From: VRUE01 sp963703335
GTDB taxonomy: Bacteria > Actinomycetota > Thermoleophilia > Solirubrobacterales > 70-9
NCBI GenBank assembly: GCA_963703335.1
Contig: OY969812.1
Span: 992,001-1,056,000 of the forward strand
DNA: 64,000 nt
Reading direction: 5' to 3'
Shown: positions 43,563-52,647 of the stretch, in pieces
Position numbering within the stretch: position 1 is the stretch's first letter
Layout of the letters: the number at the start of each line of letters is the position of its first letter
Program-made: the position numbers and the translations under genes
The notes under the pieces: generated by a model
The model's database searches: none
The model's input: the letters and a program-made list of their open reading frames with translations, nothing else
What the model was told of the DNA's origin: nothing

Positions 43563-44795
43563 CTACCTGGGATCGGGCGTGGAAACTGACTCCTCGAAGC
43601 GTTCGACCAGCTCGAGCAGCTCTTCGCACTCCCAGGCTCGCCCCCACTTTCGCTCGTTCAGCGGGCTGAGGATCCCCACGCCTTGGAGCTGTGAGATCGC
43701 ATTCTGTACCGCGACGTGTGACCGTCCAGTCAACTCGCTTGCAGTGGACACGTCGATCACCGGCTGTCCCGGTAGGTTTGCGATCAACTGGCGGACCACC
43801 GCATCGCTGCGGGGGTTCCCCAGCCGCTCCAGCCAATCGCTCTGCCGTTCGTCGATTGCCGATGCCATCCGCTCGGCCTCCGTGACAGCCCGCTCTGCTG
43901 ACGCCGCGAAGAAATCGCACCAGCTGTTCACGTCGCCGCTGCTGAACGCGCCGAAGCCAGCGACGTAGGACCTCTGCCTGGCGGCAAGGACGAGGCTGAT
44001 CGGGGGCACGTAGTTGATCGCTTCGCCCGTGCGGCGCAGAACGGTATGGATCAGAGCCCGGCCGACGCGGCCATTTCCATCCGCGAAGGGGTGGATGTTC
44101 TCGAACTGAGCATGGACTATCGCCGCTTGAGCGATGGGCGCAAGGTCGCTGCGCGCAATAAACCGGCAGAGATCCTCGAGCAGCGGGCCCACATGCTCCG
44201 GCGGCGGTGGCACGTAAGCGGCGCCAATCGGGTTGAAGTCGTTGCCACCGATCCAGTTCTGTTCCTCGCGCAGTAAGCCGGCGATCTTTCGATCGACAGA
44301 GAAGCGCAAGAGCGTGCGATGGATGTCCCGAATGTCGTCGACCGAGACACGCGTTCCAGCAACACCCAGAGCGATCGCTCGCTGCATTGCTTCGACGTTG
44401 CCCAGGATCTCAGTTGCCTTGCTGTCCTTCTCAGGTCGACCCGCGCCGTCGAAGGCTGCACGCGCGAGGCGTTTCTGCGATATCGCGAGCCCCTCGATGC
44501 GCGACGAGGCAGTGCTCTCCGAGCGCAGCAAGGCACTGGCCAGGGCGTTGAGCGAGGTCAAACGAGGTTCGGCGACGTTGAGTCGCGCCAGAGCTTTGGT
44601 TGCCGACGCTATGGTCGCAACCACGTCTTCATCAAAAGCAAAACCGCGGTCGGCGATCTTCGCCGGCACGAACACCTCATAGGAGCCTCCACGGCGGGCT
44701 GCCCTGCCACCCATCGCGCCCAGGTTCGGTTCCCATACCCGGCGCTCGTGGTGACCAAGTGATTCGTTGGAGGGGGAATGCGCAGTCAGGCTCAC
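43563..44795 (-). CDS. Fic family AMP-transferase with N-terminal inhibitory motif
   Basis: 410 residues. Catalytic loop HPFADGNGRVGRA (His235) is complete, and an inhibitory helix SSRIEG (97-102, Glu101) lies N-terminal, making it a class II Fic protein that inhibits itself. The C terminus is a winged-helix-like domain (TASELTGRSHVAVQNAISQL). Fic enzymes modify target proteins with AMP. It sits inside the pilus cluster between pilC and the pilA riboswitch but has its own upstream gap, and may be an inserted gene. Confidence 0.93.
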   Translation of the reverse strand: MSLTAHSPSNESLGHHERRVWEPNLGAMGGRAARRGGSYEVFVPAKIADRGFAFDEDVVATIASATKALARLNVAEPRLTSLNALASALLRSESTASSRIEGLAISQKRLARAAFDGAGRPEKDSKATEILGNVEAMQRAIALGVAGTRVSVDDIRDIHRTLLRFSVDRKIAGLLREEQNWIGGNDFNPIGAAYVPPPPEHVGPLLEDLCRFIARSDLAPIAQAAIVHAQFENIHPFADGNGRVGRALIHTVLRRTGEAINYVPPISLVLAARQRSYVAGFGAFSSGDVNSWCDFFAASAERAVTEAERMASAIDERQSDWLERLGNPRSDAVVRQLIANLPGQPVIDVSTASELTGRSHVAVQNAISQLQGVGILSPLNERKWGRAWECEELLELVERFEESVSTPDPR

Positions 44796-44820
44796 CGCAA
44801 GGGATCCTTTCAGGGCTATG

Positions 44821-44879
44821 CCGGCTTTGGAAGCTTAGCGGCTTAACCTTTCAAAGCCGGATGATATCCCAAGGTTAAG
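44821..44879. repeat. Interlocking inverted repeats upstream of the Fic gene
   Basis: CCGGCTTTG (44821-44829) pairs with CAAAGCCGG (44852-44860), and CTTAACCTT (44842-44850), inside that loop, pairs with AAGGTTAAG (44871-44879) outside it. The geometry is that of an H-type pseudoknot in RNA, or of two overlapping operators in DNA. It lies between pilC and the Fic gene. Confidence 0.55.
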
Positions 44880-44909
44880 CGCAGGCTCAGGCAAGGGCCA
44901 GGTACCGCG

Positions 44910-46151
44910 TCAGATCTTTTCGTAGAGGCTGAGCAGCGGCAGGTACATCGCGATGACGATGAAGCCGACCATGCCGCCGACGAAGACGATCATCAGCGGC
45001 TCGATCAGGGCGGTGAGGGCCTTGACCTTGGCGTCGACCTCGGCCTCGTAGAAGTCGGCGATCTTGGTCATCATGTGCTCGAGCTGGCCTGTCTCCTCGC
45101 CGACCGCGACCATGTGGCCGACCATCGGCGGGAAGATCGGGTTCTGCTCGATCGGCCCGGCAAGCGAGCCACCGCGCTTGACCGAGGCGTAGACGTCCTC
45201 CATCGCCTGCTCGACGACGACATTGCCGGCCGTCTCGCCGGTCAGTTTGATCGCCTGCAGCATCGGCACGCCGGAGGAGACCGCGCCGGCGAACGTGCGG
45301 GACCAGCGCGCCAGGGCAACCTTCTGGATCACGTCGCCGATCTTGGCCGGGATCCGCAAGGTAAAGCGGTCCCACATTTCTTTGCCGCGTTCGGTCCGCT
45401 TCCAGCGAAAGAAGAGGACCGTAAGCAGGACCAGGCTAGGGATGATCACGAACCAGTAGCCGGTCAGCGCTTTGGAGACGCCGACGCAGAGCTGGGTCGG
45501 CATCGGCAGCGCCGAGCTTTCGCCGGGGTTTTCCGCGGCAATTTCTTTGAAGACGTTGACGAAGACCGGGATCACGAAGACGACGATCGCGACCAGGACG
45601 ACGACGGCGAAGGCGAAGATCAGGGCTGGGTACATCAGCGCCGATTTGACCTGGCGTCTAAGCGCGTCGGTTTTCTCGACCTGGAAGGCGATGCGGTCGA
45701 GCGCGTCCTCGAGCCGGCCCGACTCCTCGCCAGAGCGCACCATCGCCCGGAAGAGCCGGTCGAAGACCTTGGGGTAGCGGCCCATCGCCTGCTCGAGCGT
45801 GCTGCCCGCCTCGACGTCGGCGCGGATGCCGGCTGTCGCCTCGCGGATCTCCTCGTCCTGGGTCTGCTCCTCGAGCGAGTGCAGTGTCCGCAGCATCGGC
45901 ATGCCGGAGTTGACAAGGGTGGCGAACTGGCGCGAGAAGATGGCGAGCTCGCGCATGTCGACGCCCTTCCACTGGCGCCAGAGGTTCTCGATCTGAAACG
46001 GCTCGTTCTTCTCGCTGACGTCGAGGACGATCAGGCCGCGCTGGCGCAGCTGCTCGCTGACCTGGGCCTTGGAATCAGCCTCAACTTCGCCGGCCGTCGC
46101 CGCGCCGGCGAGGTCCATGGCCCTGAAGGCAAATGTCGTGGCTCCCGCCAT
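44910..46151 (-). CDS. pilC: Type IV pilus inner-membrane platform protein PilC
   Basis: 413 residues with the duplicated GspF/PilC domain: FSRQFATLVNSGMPMLRTLH in the first half and WSRTFAGAVSSGVPMLQAIK in the second, and three membrane segments (AFAVVVLVAIVVFVIPVF, IIPSLVLLTVLFF, PLMIVFVGGMVGFIVIAMYL). It passes ATPase motion to the pilus. 3 bases downstream of pilT. Confidence 0.95.
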   Translation of the reverse strand: MAGATTFAFRAMDLAGAATAGEVEADSKAQVSEQLRQRGLIVLDVSEKNEPFQIENLWRQWKGVDMRELAIFSRQFATLVNSGMPMLRTLHSLEEQTQDEEIREATAGIRADVEAGSTLEQAMGRYPKVFDRLFRAMVRSGEESGRLEDALDRIAFQVEKTDALRRQVKSALMYPALIFAFAVVVLVAIVVFVIPVFVNVFKEIAAENPGESSALPMPTQLCVGVSKALTGYWFVIIPSLVLLTVLFFRWKRTERGKEMWDRFTLRIPAKIGDVIQKVALARWSRTFAGAVSSGVPMLQAIKLTGETAGNVVVEQAMEDVYASVKRGGSLAGPIEQNPIFPPMVGHMVAVGEETGQLEHMMTKIADFYEAEVDAKVKALTALIEPLMIVFVGGMVGFIVIAMYLPLLSLYEKI

Positions 46152-46154
46152 CCG

Positions 46155-47363
46155 CTACTCCCCCTGCGTGTACGCGGCAGGGGTCGGCTCGGGTGCCGCC
46201 TGCGGCGGCGGCGCCTGCAGGACGCCGTTGCCGGGGGGGCGGGCATCGAGCATCGCGGTCGCATCCGCACCGGCCAGAGCAGCCGGCGCCTCGATCTCCG
46301 CACCGCTGAGCAGCCGCTTAAGCTCCTCGGGCACCGAGGCGCGCTGTTCGGCAAGGGAGCGGGTGATCTTGCCGGTCCGCACCAGGCGCGCCAGGTCGGC
46401 GTCCATCGTCTGCATGCCGACCGCTCCCGAGGTCTGCACGGCGGCGTAGATCTGGTGCGTCTTGCCCTCGCGGATCAGGTTGCGGATCGCCGGCGTCGGC
46501 ACGAGAACCTCGGTGGCCACGGTGCGGCCAAGGCCGTCGGCGGTGGGAAGCAGTTGCTGGGTGACGATCCCCTGCAGGGCGATCGAGAGCTGGGTGCGCA
46601 CCTGGCCCTGCTGCTGGGGCGGGAAGACGTCGATGATGCGGTCGACGGTCTGCGCGGTCGACTGCGTGTGCAGGGTGGCGAAGACGAGGTGGCCGGTCTC
46701 GGCCGCGGTCAGCGCGGTGGAGATCGTCTCCAGGTCGCGCATCTCGCCGACGAGGATGACGTCGGGGTCCTCTCGCAGCGCGGCGCGCAGGCCGAGCGCG
46801 AAGTCCTCGGCGTCGGCGCCGACCTCGCGCTGGTTGACGATCGAGCGCTTGTGCTGGTGCAGGAACTCGATCGGGTCCTCGATCGTGAGGATGTGGTCCT
46901 GGCGCTCGGAGTTGATCACGTCGATCATCGCCGCCAGCGTCGTGCTCTTGCCCGAGCCGGTGGGGCCGGTGACGAGGACGAAGCCGCGCGGTTTGGCGGT
47001 GAGCTCGCGCAGCACCTGCGGCACGCCGAGCGAGTCGAGCGCCGGGATGTCCTGCGGCACCAGGCGGAAGGCGGCGCTGACCGCGCCGCGTTGGAAGAAG
47101 CAATTGACGCGGAAGCGGGCGACGCCGGGAATCGCGTAGGCGAAGTCGAGCTGTTTGTGGTTCTCGAAGCGCTTGCGCTGGTCGTCATTGAGGATGCCGT
47201 AGACGACCTCCCGCGTCTCCTGCCCGGTCAGGACCGGGAAGCCCGGCATCGGCTCGATCTTGCCCTTTTCCCGAACCGCCGGCGGGAAGCCAGGGGTGAG
47301 GTGGACATCAGAGGCTTTCACCTCGACCATGTGGCCGAGGACCTGGGAGAAGTCGAAGTCCAT
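46155..47363 (-). CDS. pilT: Type IV pilus retraction ATPase PilT (copy 1)
   Basis: 402 residues. Walker A VTGPTGSGKSTTL (about 130), Asp box ILTIEDPIEFLH, SIVNQREVG, Walker B VILVGEMRDLET, and the PilT signature AIRNLIREGK. The C-terminal ~40 residues are a Pro/Ala-rich tail not needed for the core. It powers retraction with PilC. A second PilT is at 51486-52601. Confidence 0.93.
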   Translation of the reverse strand: MDFDFSQVLGHMVEVKASDVHLTPGFPPAVREKGKIEPMPGFPVLTGQETREVVYGILNDDQRKRFENHKQLDFAYAIPGVARFRVNCFFQRGAVSAAFRLVPQDIPALDSLGVPQVLRELTAKPRGFVLVTGPTGSGKSTTLAAMIDVINSERQDHILTIEDPIEFLHQHKRSIVNQREVGADAEDFALGLRAALREDPDVILVGEMRDLETISTALTAAETGHLVFATLHTQSTAQTVDRIIDVFPPQQQGQVRTQLSIALQGIVTQQLLPTADGLGRTVATEVLVPTPAIRNLIREGKTHQIYAAVQTSGAVGMQTMDADLARLVRTGKITRSLAEQRASVPEELKRLLSGAEIEAPAALAGADATAMLDARPPGNGVLQAPPPQAAPEPTPAAYTQGE

Positions 47364-47411
47364 AAGAGTTAGATCGTCCTCTCGGCCCGATTCCTCGATA
47401 CCTGGAATCGA

Positions 47412-49202
47412 TTATGCGGTGACACGGATGACCTCCTCGAGGCTGGTCAGGCCAGCGCGGACCTTTGCCAGGCCGTCCTCGCGCAGCGTGAGCATGCCCT
47501 CTTCCCGGGCCACAGCGGCGATTTCCGCCTCCGCGGCCTGGGAGACGGTCATGTCCTTGATCCGGTCGCTCATCTTCATCACGGAGTAGATGCCGGCGCG
47601 GCCCTTGTAGCCGCTCTGGTTGCAGCGGCTACAGCCGGCCGGTTCGTAGGCCTCGAGCTCGCCGCCGACGCGGATCTCGGCGTCCGCCAGCGCCTGCGGC
47701 GGCACGATCGTGCGCTGCTTGCAATGAGTGCAGAGCTTGCGGGCCAGCCGCTGGGCGACGACGCAGTCGACCGCCGAGGCAGTAAGGAAGGCCTCGATCC
47801 CCATCTTGGTCAGGCGCGTGATCGCCCCCGGAGCGTCATTGGTGTGCAGCGTGGTCAGCATCAGGTGGCCGGTTAGCGCCGCCTCGACCGCGATCCGCGC
47901 GGTCTCGCCGTCGCGGATCTCGCCGACCATGACGACGTCGGGATCGGCGCGCAGGATCGAGCGCAGGCCGGTGGCGAAGTCGAGGCCGGCCTTGCGGTTG
48001 ACGTTGATCTGGCTGATCCCGTCGAGCCGGTACTCGACCGGGTCCTCGATTGTGATGATGTTCTTCTCGACGTCGTTGATCTCCTGCAGCGCCGCGTAGA
48101 GCGTCGTGCTCTTGCCCGACCCGGTAGGCCCGGTGACCAGCACGGCGCCGTAAGCCTGGTGGAAGGCGGCCGCGAAGCGCTCGCGCGCGCTGCCGTCCAT
48201 GCCGAGCTCGTCGAGCGAGCGCTGGGCGTTGTCCTTATCGAGGATGCGGATCGTCGCCCCCTCGCCGCGCTGTGTGGGCAACGTCGTCACGCGCAGGTCA
48301 ACGCGGCGGTCGTCGACCGTGACGCCGACGCGACCATCCTGGGGGACGCGCTTCTCGGCGATGTTGAGGTCGCTCATGATCTTGATCCGCGAGACAACCG
48401 CGTTGACCATCCGCTTCGGCACGTGGGCGGCCTCGCGCAGGACGCCGTCGACGCGGAAGCGGACGCGCATCTCGTCCTCCGCCGCTTCGAAATGGACGTC
48501 CGAAGCGCCCTCGCCCACCGCCTGGCCGAGGATGCTGTAGACGAGCTTGATCACGGGCGCGTCTTCGGCGCTGACTTCTATCTCGCTGACCTCAGCCAGC
48601 TCGTCGGCCTCTGCCTCGCCTTCGGTGACCGCCTCGCTGACGGCGCTCTGCAGCGTGTTGAGACGACCGATCAGCGCGTCGATGTCCTCGTCGGCGGCGA
48701 CGGCGACGCGGCAGTCGAGTCCGGTGGCGATCTGGATGTCATCGACCGCGAGGACGTTGGTCGGGTCGGCCATCGCCACCAGCAGCGTCGCTTTGTCGAT
48801 GAATCCAACCGGCAGCGCCCGATAGCGACGAGCCGTGTTGACCGAGATCAGGTTCGCCGCCGCCATGTCTACTTGGTAGCTGGCGAGGTCGACGTGGTCG
48901 AGCCCGTAGCGCTCGGCGATGGCGCGCGAGAGCTGGTCGGCGTCGATCGCGCCCTGGTCGAGCAGCAGGCGCTCGGGAGGCTGGCCGGCGGTGCGCGCTT
49001 CTTCGATCGCGTGGCGAGCGCGGTCTTCGGGGACGAAGCCGAGGTCGACGAGCACGTCGGTGACGAAGCCGCTCGAGCGGCCGCGCACCATCGGCGGTGT
49101 CAGGCCGGGCGTGCCGCCGGCCGCGGGGTCGAGCGCGGGCGCGGTCGAGTCGCCTGAGTCCGGGACGGGTCGCAGGTGCGAGCGTGGGTCTCGCGGGTCC
49201 AT
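47412..49202 (-). CDS. pilB: Type IV pilus extension ATPase PilB
   Basis: About 596 residues from the ATG at 49202, which has GAGG 8 bases upstream (a GTG two codons earlier is less likely). N-terminal MshEN domain (LVDLGFVPEDRARHAIEEAR...) that in relatives binds c-di-GMP or nucleotides, Walker A VTGPTGSGKSTTLY, Walker B VVMVGEIRDGET, and the zinc-binding CTHC and CSRC pairs. Powers pilus assembly. The MshEN domain gives a second possible input of c-di-GMP to this system. Confidence 0.93.
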   Translation of the reverse strand: MDPRDPRSHLRPVPDSGDSTAPALDPAAGGTPGLTPPMVRGRSSGFVTDVLVDLGFVPEDRARHAIEEARTAGQPPERLLLDQGAIDADQLSRAIAERYGLDHVDLASYQVDMAAANLISVNTARRYRALPVGFIDKATLLVAMADPTNVLAVDDIQIATGLDCRVAVAADEDIDALIGRLNTLQSAVSEAVTEGEAEADELAEVSEIEVSAEDAPVIKLVYSILGQAVGEGASDVHFEAAEDEMRVRFRVDGVLREAAHVPKRMVNAVVSRIKIMSDLNIAEKRVPQDGRVGVTVDDRRVDLRVTTLPTQRGEGATIRILDKDNAQRSLDELGMDGSARERFAAAFHQAYGAVLVTGPTGSGKSTTLYAALQEINDVEKNIITIEDPVEYRLDGISQINVNRKAGLDFATGLRSILRADPDVVMVGEIRDGETARIAVEAALTGHLMLTTLHTNDAPGAITRLTKMGIEAFLTASAVDCVVAQRLARKLCTHCKQRTIVPPQALADAEIRVGGELEAYEPAGCSRCNQSGYKGRAGIYSVMKMSDRIKDMTVSQAAEAEIAAVAREEGMLTLREDGLAKVRAGLTSLEEVIRVTA

Positions 49203-49212
49203 GCTCACCGCC

Positions 49213-49794
49213 TCAGGGGTGGTAGGCGAGCGTCGGCCCCTTGTAGCCGGCGTCTACCACGGCCTGGACGATGCTCTGGCCGCTCTGGAAGCCGTAGCTG
49301 ACAGAGGCGGTCGGCACAGTCTTGTGCAGGCGCTTGGGCCTGATCACGATGAGCGCCGGAACGCGGTTGACGCCGACGCCCTCGGTCACCGCGGCGTAGC
49401 GTGAGATTTCGCTCGCCGGCGCGATGAAGGCGGCAACGCCGGGGAGTACCCCGAGGCGGGTCGTCGCGGCGGCGACGAGCGCATCGTCGATGCCGCCGTT
49501 CCTGACGAAGAGCAGGACGACGGTCTTGTTCGCGTGCCAGGCCACGTTCACGGGTCGCGGCAGCGGCTTGGCCGCGCTCGCCGATGCCTGGCTCACTTTC
49601 GCCAGGGCCGAGGAGAGGCTGGCCGGCGGTTCCGTTGCGGTTTCAGCCGCGAGGCCGGTCGCGGCGGGCGCTTCCGATTCTTCCGAAGCGCCCTTTCCCC
49701 CCATCGAGGACATGACAAAGAAGCCGGCGGCCAGCAGCAGCACACCGATCACGGCCAATTGCGCCAGGGGGTTTTCGTTGAGCTTCTCCCTCAT
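49213..49794 (-). CDS. Single-pass membrane protein of the pilus cluster
   Basis: 193 residues: one N-terminal helix (LAQLAVIGVLLLAAGFFVMS), an Ala/Glu-rich linker, then a ~110-residue domain (NKTVVLLFVRNGGIDDALVA, VNRVPALIVIRPK) that looks like a thioredoxin-type fold without a CxxC pair. It lies 11 bases before pilB and is likely co-transcribed with it. Family not recognised; a structural role in the assembly complex is possible. Confidence 0.75.
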   Translation of the reverse strand: MREKLNENPLAQLAVIGVLLLAAGFFVMSSMGGKGASEESEAPAATGLAAETATEPPASLSSALAKVSQASASAAKPLPRPVNVAWHANKTVVLLFVRNGGIDDALVAAATTRLGVLPGVAAFIAPASEISRYAAVTEGVGVNRVPALIVIRPKRLHKTVPTASVSYGFQSGQSIVQAVVDAGYKGPTLAYHP

Positions 49795-49869
49795 ACGTTC
49801 GCTTATTAGCTCGGCACGATCGGCCCGGAGCTTGAGTCTTGAGAGGCGTTTTCTCGCCCTCGACAGGGA

Positions 49870-51402
49870 TCAGCAGTTAGCGTTGGGGGAGGCGCCTGCC
49901 GGCAGCGAGCTACTGCACTCGACGTAAAACTGCGGCGCGTAGTAGCGGGCGGTGGTGATCGTCGTCGTTTTCGTCGTGCCGTCTGTTTTGGTCGTGTCGG
50001 TGGTCGTGCCGGTTTCCGTCACCGGCGTGATTTCAGCCGGGGGTTTGTAGCCAGCGGGCGTTTCGACCCTGCCGTTACCGGTGATCACGACCCGCTTACC
50101 GGCGATGATTCCCTTGTAGACCGCGTTGCCGGGGATGTTCACCTGAGTATTTGGCCCGTAGATTATGAATTCGTCTTCGGTGTTGGCGTTGCCGCCGAGG
50201 CTGACGTTGCTTTCCATCGCCGTGGAGCCCAGCAGGTAGAAGCCGGGGAGCACGGCTTTATTCGTCGAGGCGATCCGGCTGCCGCCGGTGAGGGAGATCT
50301 GAGAGTTGCCCGAGGAGAGGCCGCAGTGCTCCGGAGTGTCGAAGAAGAAGCGCACCTGGGCGCTGGCGGCCATGATCAGCTGCCCGTTGCCGCTGATGCT
50401 GACTGAGCAGATCCAGTAGTCGCCGCCGCTGACGGTCAGGGTGTCGTTGGCATTGACCGTTATGGTCCGCGCGACCGGGTCCCAAGGTTTGGTCGAGTTC
50501 CGGTTGCCGGTGTAGGTGTCCAGCTCGCAGCCCACGGGTTCTTTAGTCGGTTTCGTTTTGGTGCACTGGGCAAGGCGGTAGTTGGAGTTGCTCGTAGTGA
50601 TGTTTGATGGCATGAAGCTGCTCACCGGCGGCAGCGACTTGTTGCCTTCGGTCACTTTGTAGCCTGGGCACTGTTTTGCATTACCCGTAGTGGTCCAGGT
50701 TTTGCCGATCCCGTGGCGGATGTCGCCGCAGGCGTCAGCGTTGCCGACGGCGGTGACGTTGCCGTTCGTCCCCATGCCGACGCGAACGTCGGCGTTGCCG
50801 CTGAGTTCGATGGCGTCAAGACCGATCAGGCCTTCGAACGAGGTCGAGCTGCCCGTCTGGGTGCTGCCACTCGACTGGTCGCCGGTCGTCGTGGTCCCGG
50901 TCGTTTTGTCCTCGACTGTCTGCTGGACCGCCGATTCGCTGTAGGCGACCTCGATCCGGCGGCTGACTTCGCCGACGGTGCCGGTTGCGACGACGCAGAG
51001 GTGATATTCGCCGCAGGTCGAGCCGGCGGGGCTGACGCGGTAGGCGTAGGTGCCGCCGCCGACTGCCCCTTCGACTTTCGGGCACCAACCATCGCTTTCG
51101 GCGGTGGAGCCTTCCAGCGTGCCCGAGGGGTTGAGCCTTAGGCAGGGTTTAGTCGCCAGGACCGTTGCGTAGCGATCGATCCGCAGCCGGGCGATGTTGG
51201 CGCCGGCGTCGGCGACGGCGATCGCGCTCTTTGTCGAGGAATCGCGGTGGGATCCCTGCTGAACGTTGACTGTGGCCACGACCGCAGCGCTGGCCAGGGC
51301 CGTACCGGCGATCATCGCGAAGAGGGCGACCGGTAGTGCCATCCCTTGCTCGCTGCGAGCGAGTTCGCGGATGCGGCAACGCAGGTGGGCTCGGGGGATC
51401 AT
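49870..51402 (-). CDS. PilX-like surface protein with polar repeat domain
   Basis: 510 residues. After the basic N terminus, SEQGMALPVALFAMIAGTAL forms a prepilin-like helix with a potential cleavage site after Gly, though Glu5 is missing. The rest is Thr/Ser/Asn/Gly-rich with cysteine pairs and beta-helix-like turns (LSGNADVRVGMGTNGNVTAV, SISGNGQLIMAASAQVRF), ending in a Thr-rich stretch. It resembles PilX-type minor pilins of monoderm bacteria. Probably exposed on the pilus or cell surface. Confidence 0.75.
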   Translation of the reverse strand: MIPRAHLRCRIRELARSEQGMALPVALFAMIAGTALASAAVVATVNVQQGSHRDSSTKSAIAVADAGANIARLRIDRYATVLATKPCLRLNPSGTLEGSTAESDGWCPKVEGAVGGGTYAYRVSPAGSTCGEYHLCVVATGTVGEVSRRIEVAYSESAVQQTVEDKTTGTTTTGDQSSGSTQTGSSTSFEGLIGLDAIELSGNADVRVGMGTNGNVTAVGNADACGDIRHGIGKTWTTTGNAKQCPGYKVTEGNKSLPPVSSFMPSNITTSNSNYRLAQCTKTKPTKEPVGCELDTYTGNRNSTKPWDPVARTITVNANDTLTVSGGDYWICSVSISGNGQLIMAASAQVRFFFDTPEHCGLSSGNSQISLTGGSRIASTNKAVLPGFYLLGSTAMESNVSLGGNANTEDEFIIYGPNTQVNIPGNAVYKGIIAGKRVVITGNGRVETPAGYKPPAEITPVTETGTTTDTTKTDGTTKTTTITTARYYAPQFYVECSSSLPAGASPNANC

Positions 51403-51485
51403 CGCTGCTTGATCGGCCGGCGAGGCGATGCGCTTGAGTCCTGGAGCTCGCTGACCGGACGAGCGGACGCGCGTACTAGTGCGTA

Positions 51486-52601
51486 CTACTCGGTCGTCTG
51501 TCCGGCGAGCTGCTCGATGCCGCTCGCCCGCTGGCCGCCGGCGGCCAGCATCAGCTTGAAGTCGTGCGGGCTGGAGGCGTAGTCGAGCGCGACCTGCTCC
51601 GAAACCTTGCCCTCCATCACGTAGCCGAGCAGGGACTGGTCGAAGGTGCGCATGCCGTAGTACTCGCCCTCGGCGATCACCTCGGTGATCTTGCCCGTCT
51701 CCTCCGGGTTCATGATCAGGTCCTGGACGCGGCCGGTGACGACCAGCACCTCGGAGGCGGGCACACGGCCCTCGCCGCTGATGTCGGGAACGAGGCGCTG
51801 GGCGATCGCGCCCCTGAGCGTCGCCGAGAGCATCACCCGGGCCTGATGCTGGAGGTGAGGTGGGAAGAAGTCGATGATGCGGTTGATCGTCTCGGTCGCG
51901 TCCAGGGTGTGGACGGTTGAGAGCACGAGGTGGCCGGTCTCGGCGGCGGAGAGTGCCGTGCGCACAGTCTCCTCGTCGCGCATCTCGCCGATCAGGATCA
52001 CGTCGGGGTCCTGGCGCAGCACGCGACGCATGGCGCGACTGAAGCTCTCGGTATCCGAGCCGACTTCGCGCTGATTGACGATCGAGCGCTTGTCCTGGTG
52101 GAGATACTCGATTGGATCCTCGAGCGTGATGATGTGGTGTGAGCGGTTGCGGTTGATGTGGTCGATCATCGCCGCCAGCGTCGTGCTCTTGCCCGACCCG
52201 GTCGTGCCGGTGACGAGGATGATTCCGCGCTGCTCTTCGGCCAAGGTGGTGACCACCGGTGGTAGTCCCAACTCCTCGACCGAGCGGATGTCGAAGGGGA
52301 TCGCGCGGCAGACAATCGAGATCGAGCCGCGTTGTTTGAAGATGTTGACGCGAAAGCGCGAGAGCCCTGGGATCGAGTAGGAGAAGTCGGCCTCTCCGGC
52401 CTCCTCGAACTCGGTCAGGGAGCGCACCTCGGCCATCTCGTTGAAGGCCTTCTCCGTCTCCTCGCCGGTCAGCGGCTCATAGCCATCGAGATAGACGAGC
52501 TCCCCGTGCTGGCGGATTATCGGCTTCGAGTTGACCTTGACGTGAAGGTCTGACCCCTCGCGCTCGATGAGCGTGCGCAGCGCTGTGTCGATCTCGAACA
52601 T
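51486..52601 (-). CDS. pilT: Type IV pilus retraction ATPase PilT (copy 2)
   Basis: 371 residues. Walker A VTGTTGSGKSTTLA (about 131-144), HIITLEDPIEYLHQ, SIVNQREVGSD, VILIGEMRDEET, and FFPPHLQHQARVMLS are all PilT/PilU features. Shorter and without the Pro-rich tail of copy 1, so the two may act as a PilT/PilU pair. Ends the pilus cluster and lies 46 bases from rpoD on the same strand. Confidence 0.93.
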   Translation of the reverse strand: MFEIDTALRTLIEREGSDLHVKVNSKPIIRQHGELVYLDGYEPLTGEETEKAFNEMAEVRSLTEFEEAGEADFSYSIPGLSRFRVNIFKQRGSISIVCRAIPFDIRSVEELGLPPVVTTLAEEQRGIILVTGTTGSGKSTTLAAMIDHINRNRSHHIITLEDPIEYLHQDKRSIVNQREVGSDTESFSRAMRRVLRQDPDVILIGEMRDEETVRTALSAAETGHLVLSTVHTLDATETINRIIDFFPPHLQHQARVMLSATLRGAIAQRLVPDISGEGRVPASEVLVVTGRVQDLIMNPEETGKITEVIAEGEYYGMRTFDQSLLGYVMEGKVSEQVALDYASSPHDFKLMLAAGGQRASGIEQLAGQTTE

Positions 52602-52647
52602 CCCGACCTGTATCGGCCGGGATGCCCGTACTCCTTAGTCCTTCAGC

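Noticed and set aside
45075..47372. 765-codon open frame on the plus strand
   Set aside because: It is exactly antisense to pilC and pilT, and its composition (Leu/Asp/Arg/Gly runs) is what GC-rich antisense frames give. No ribosome site or family motif.
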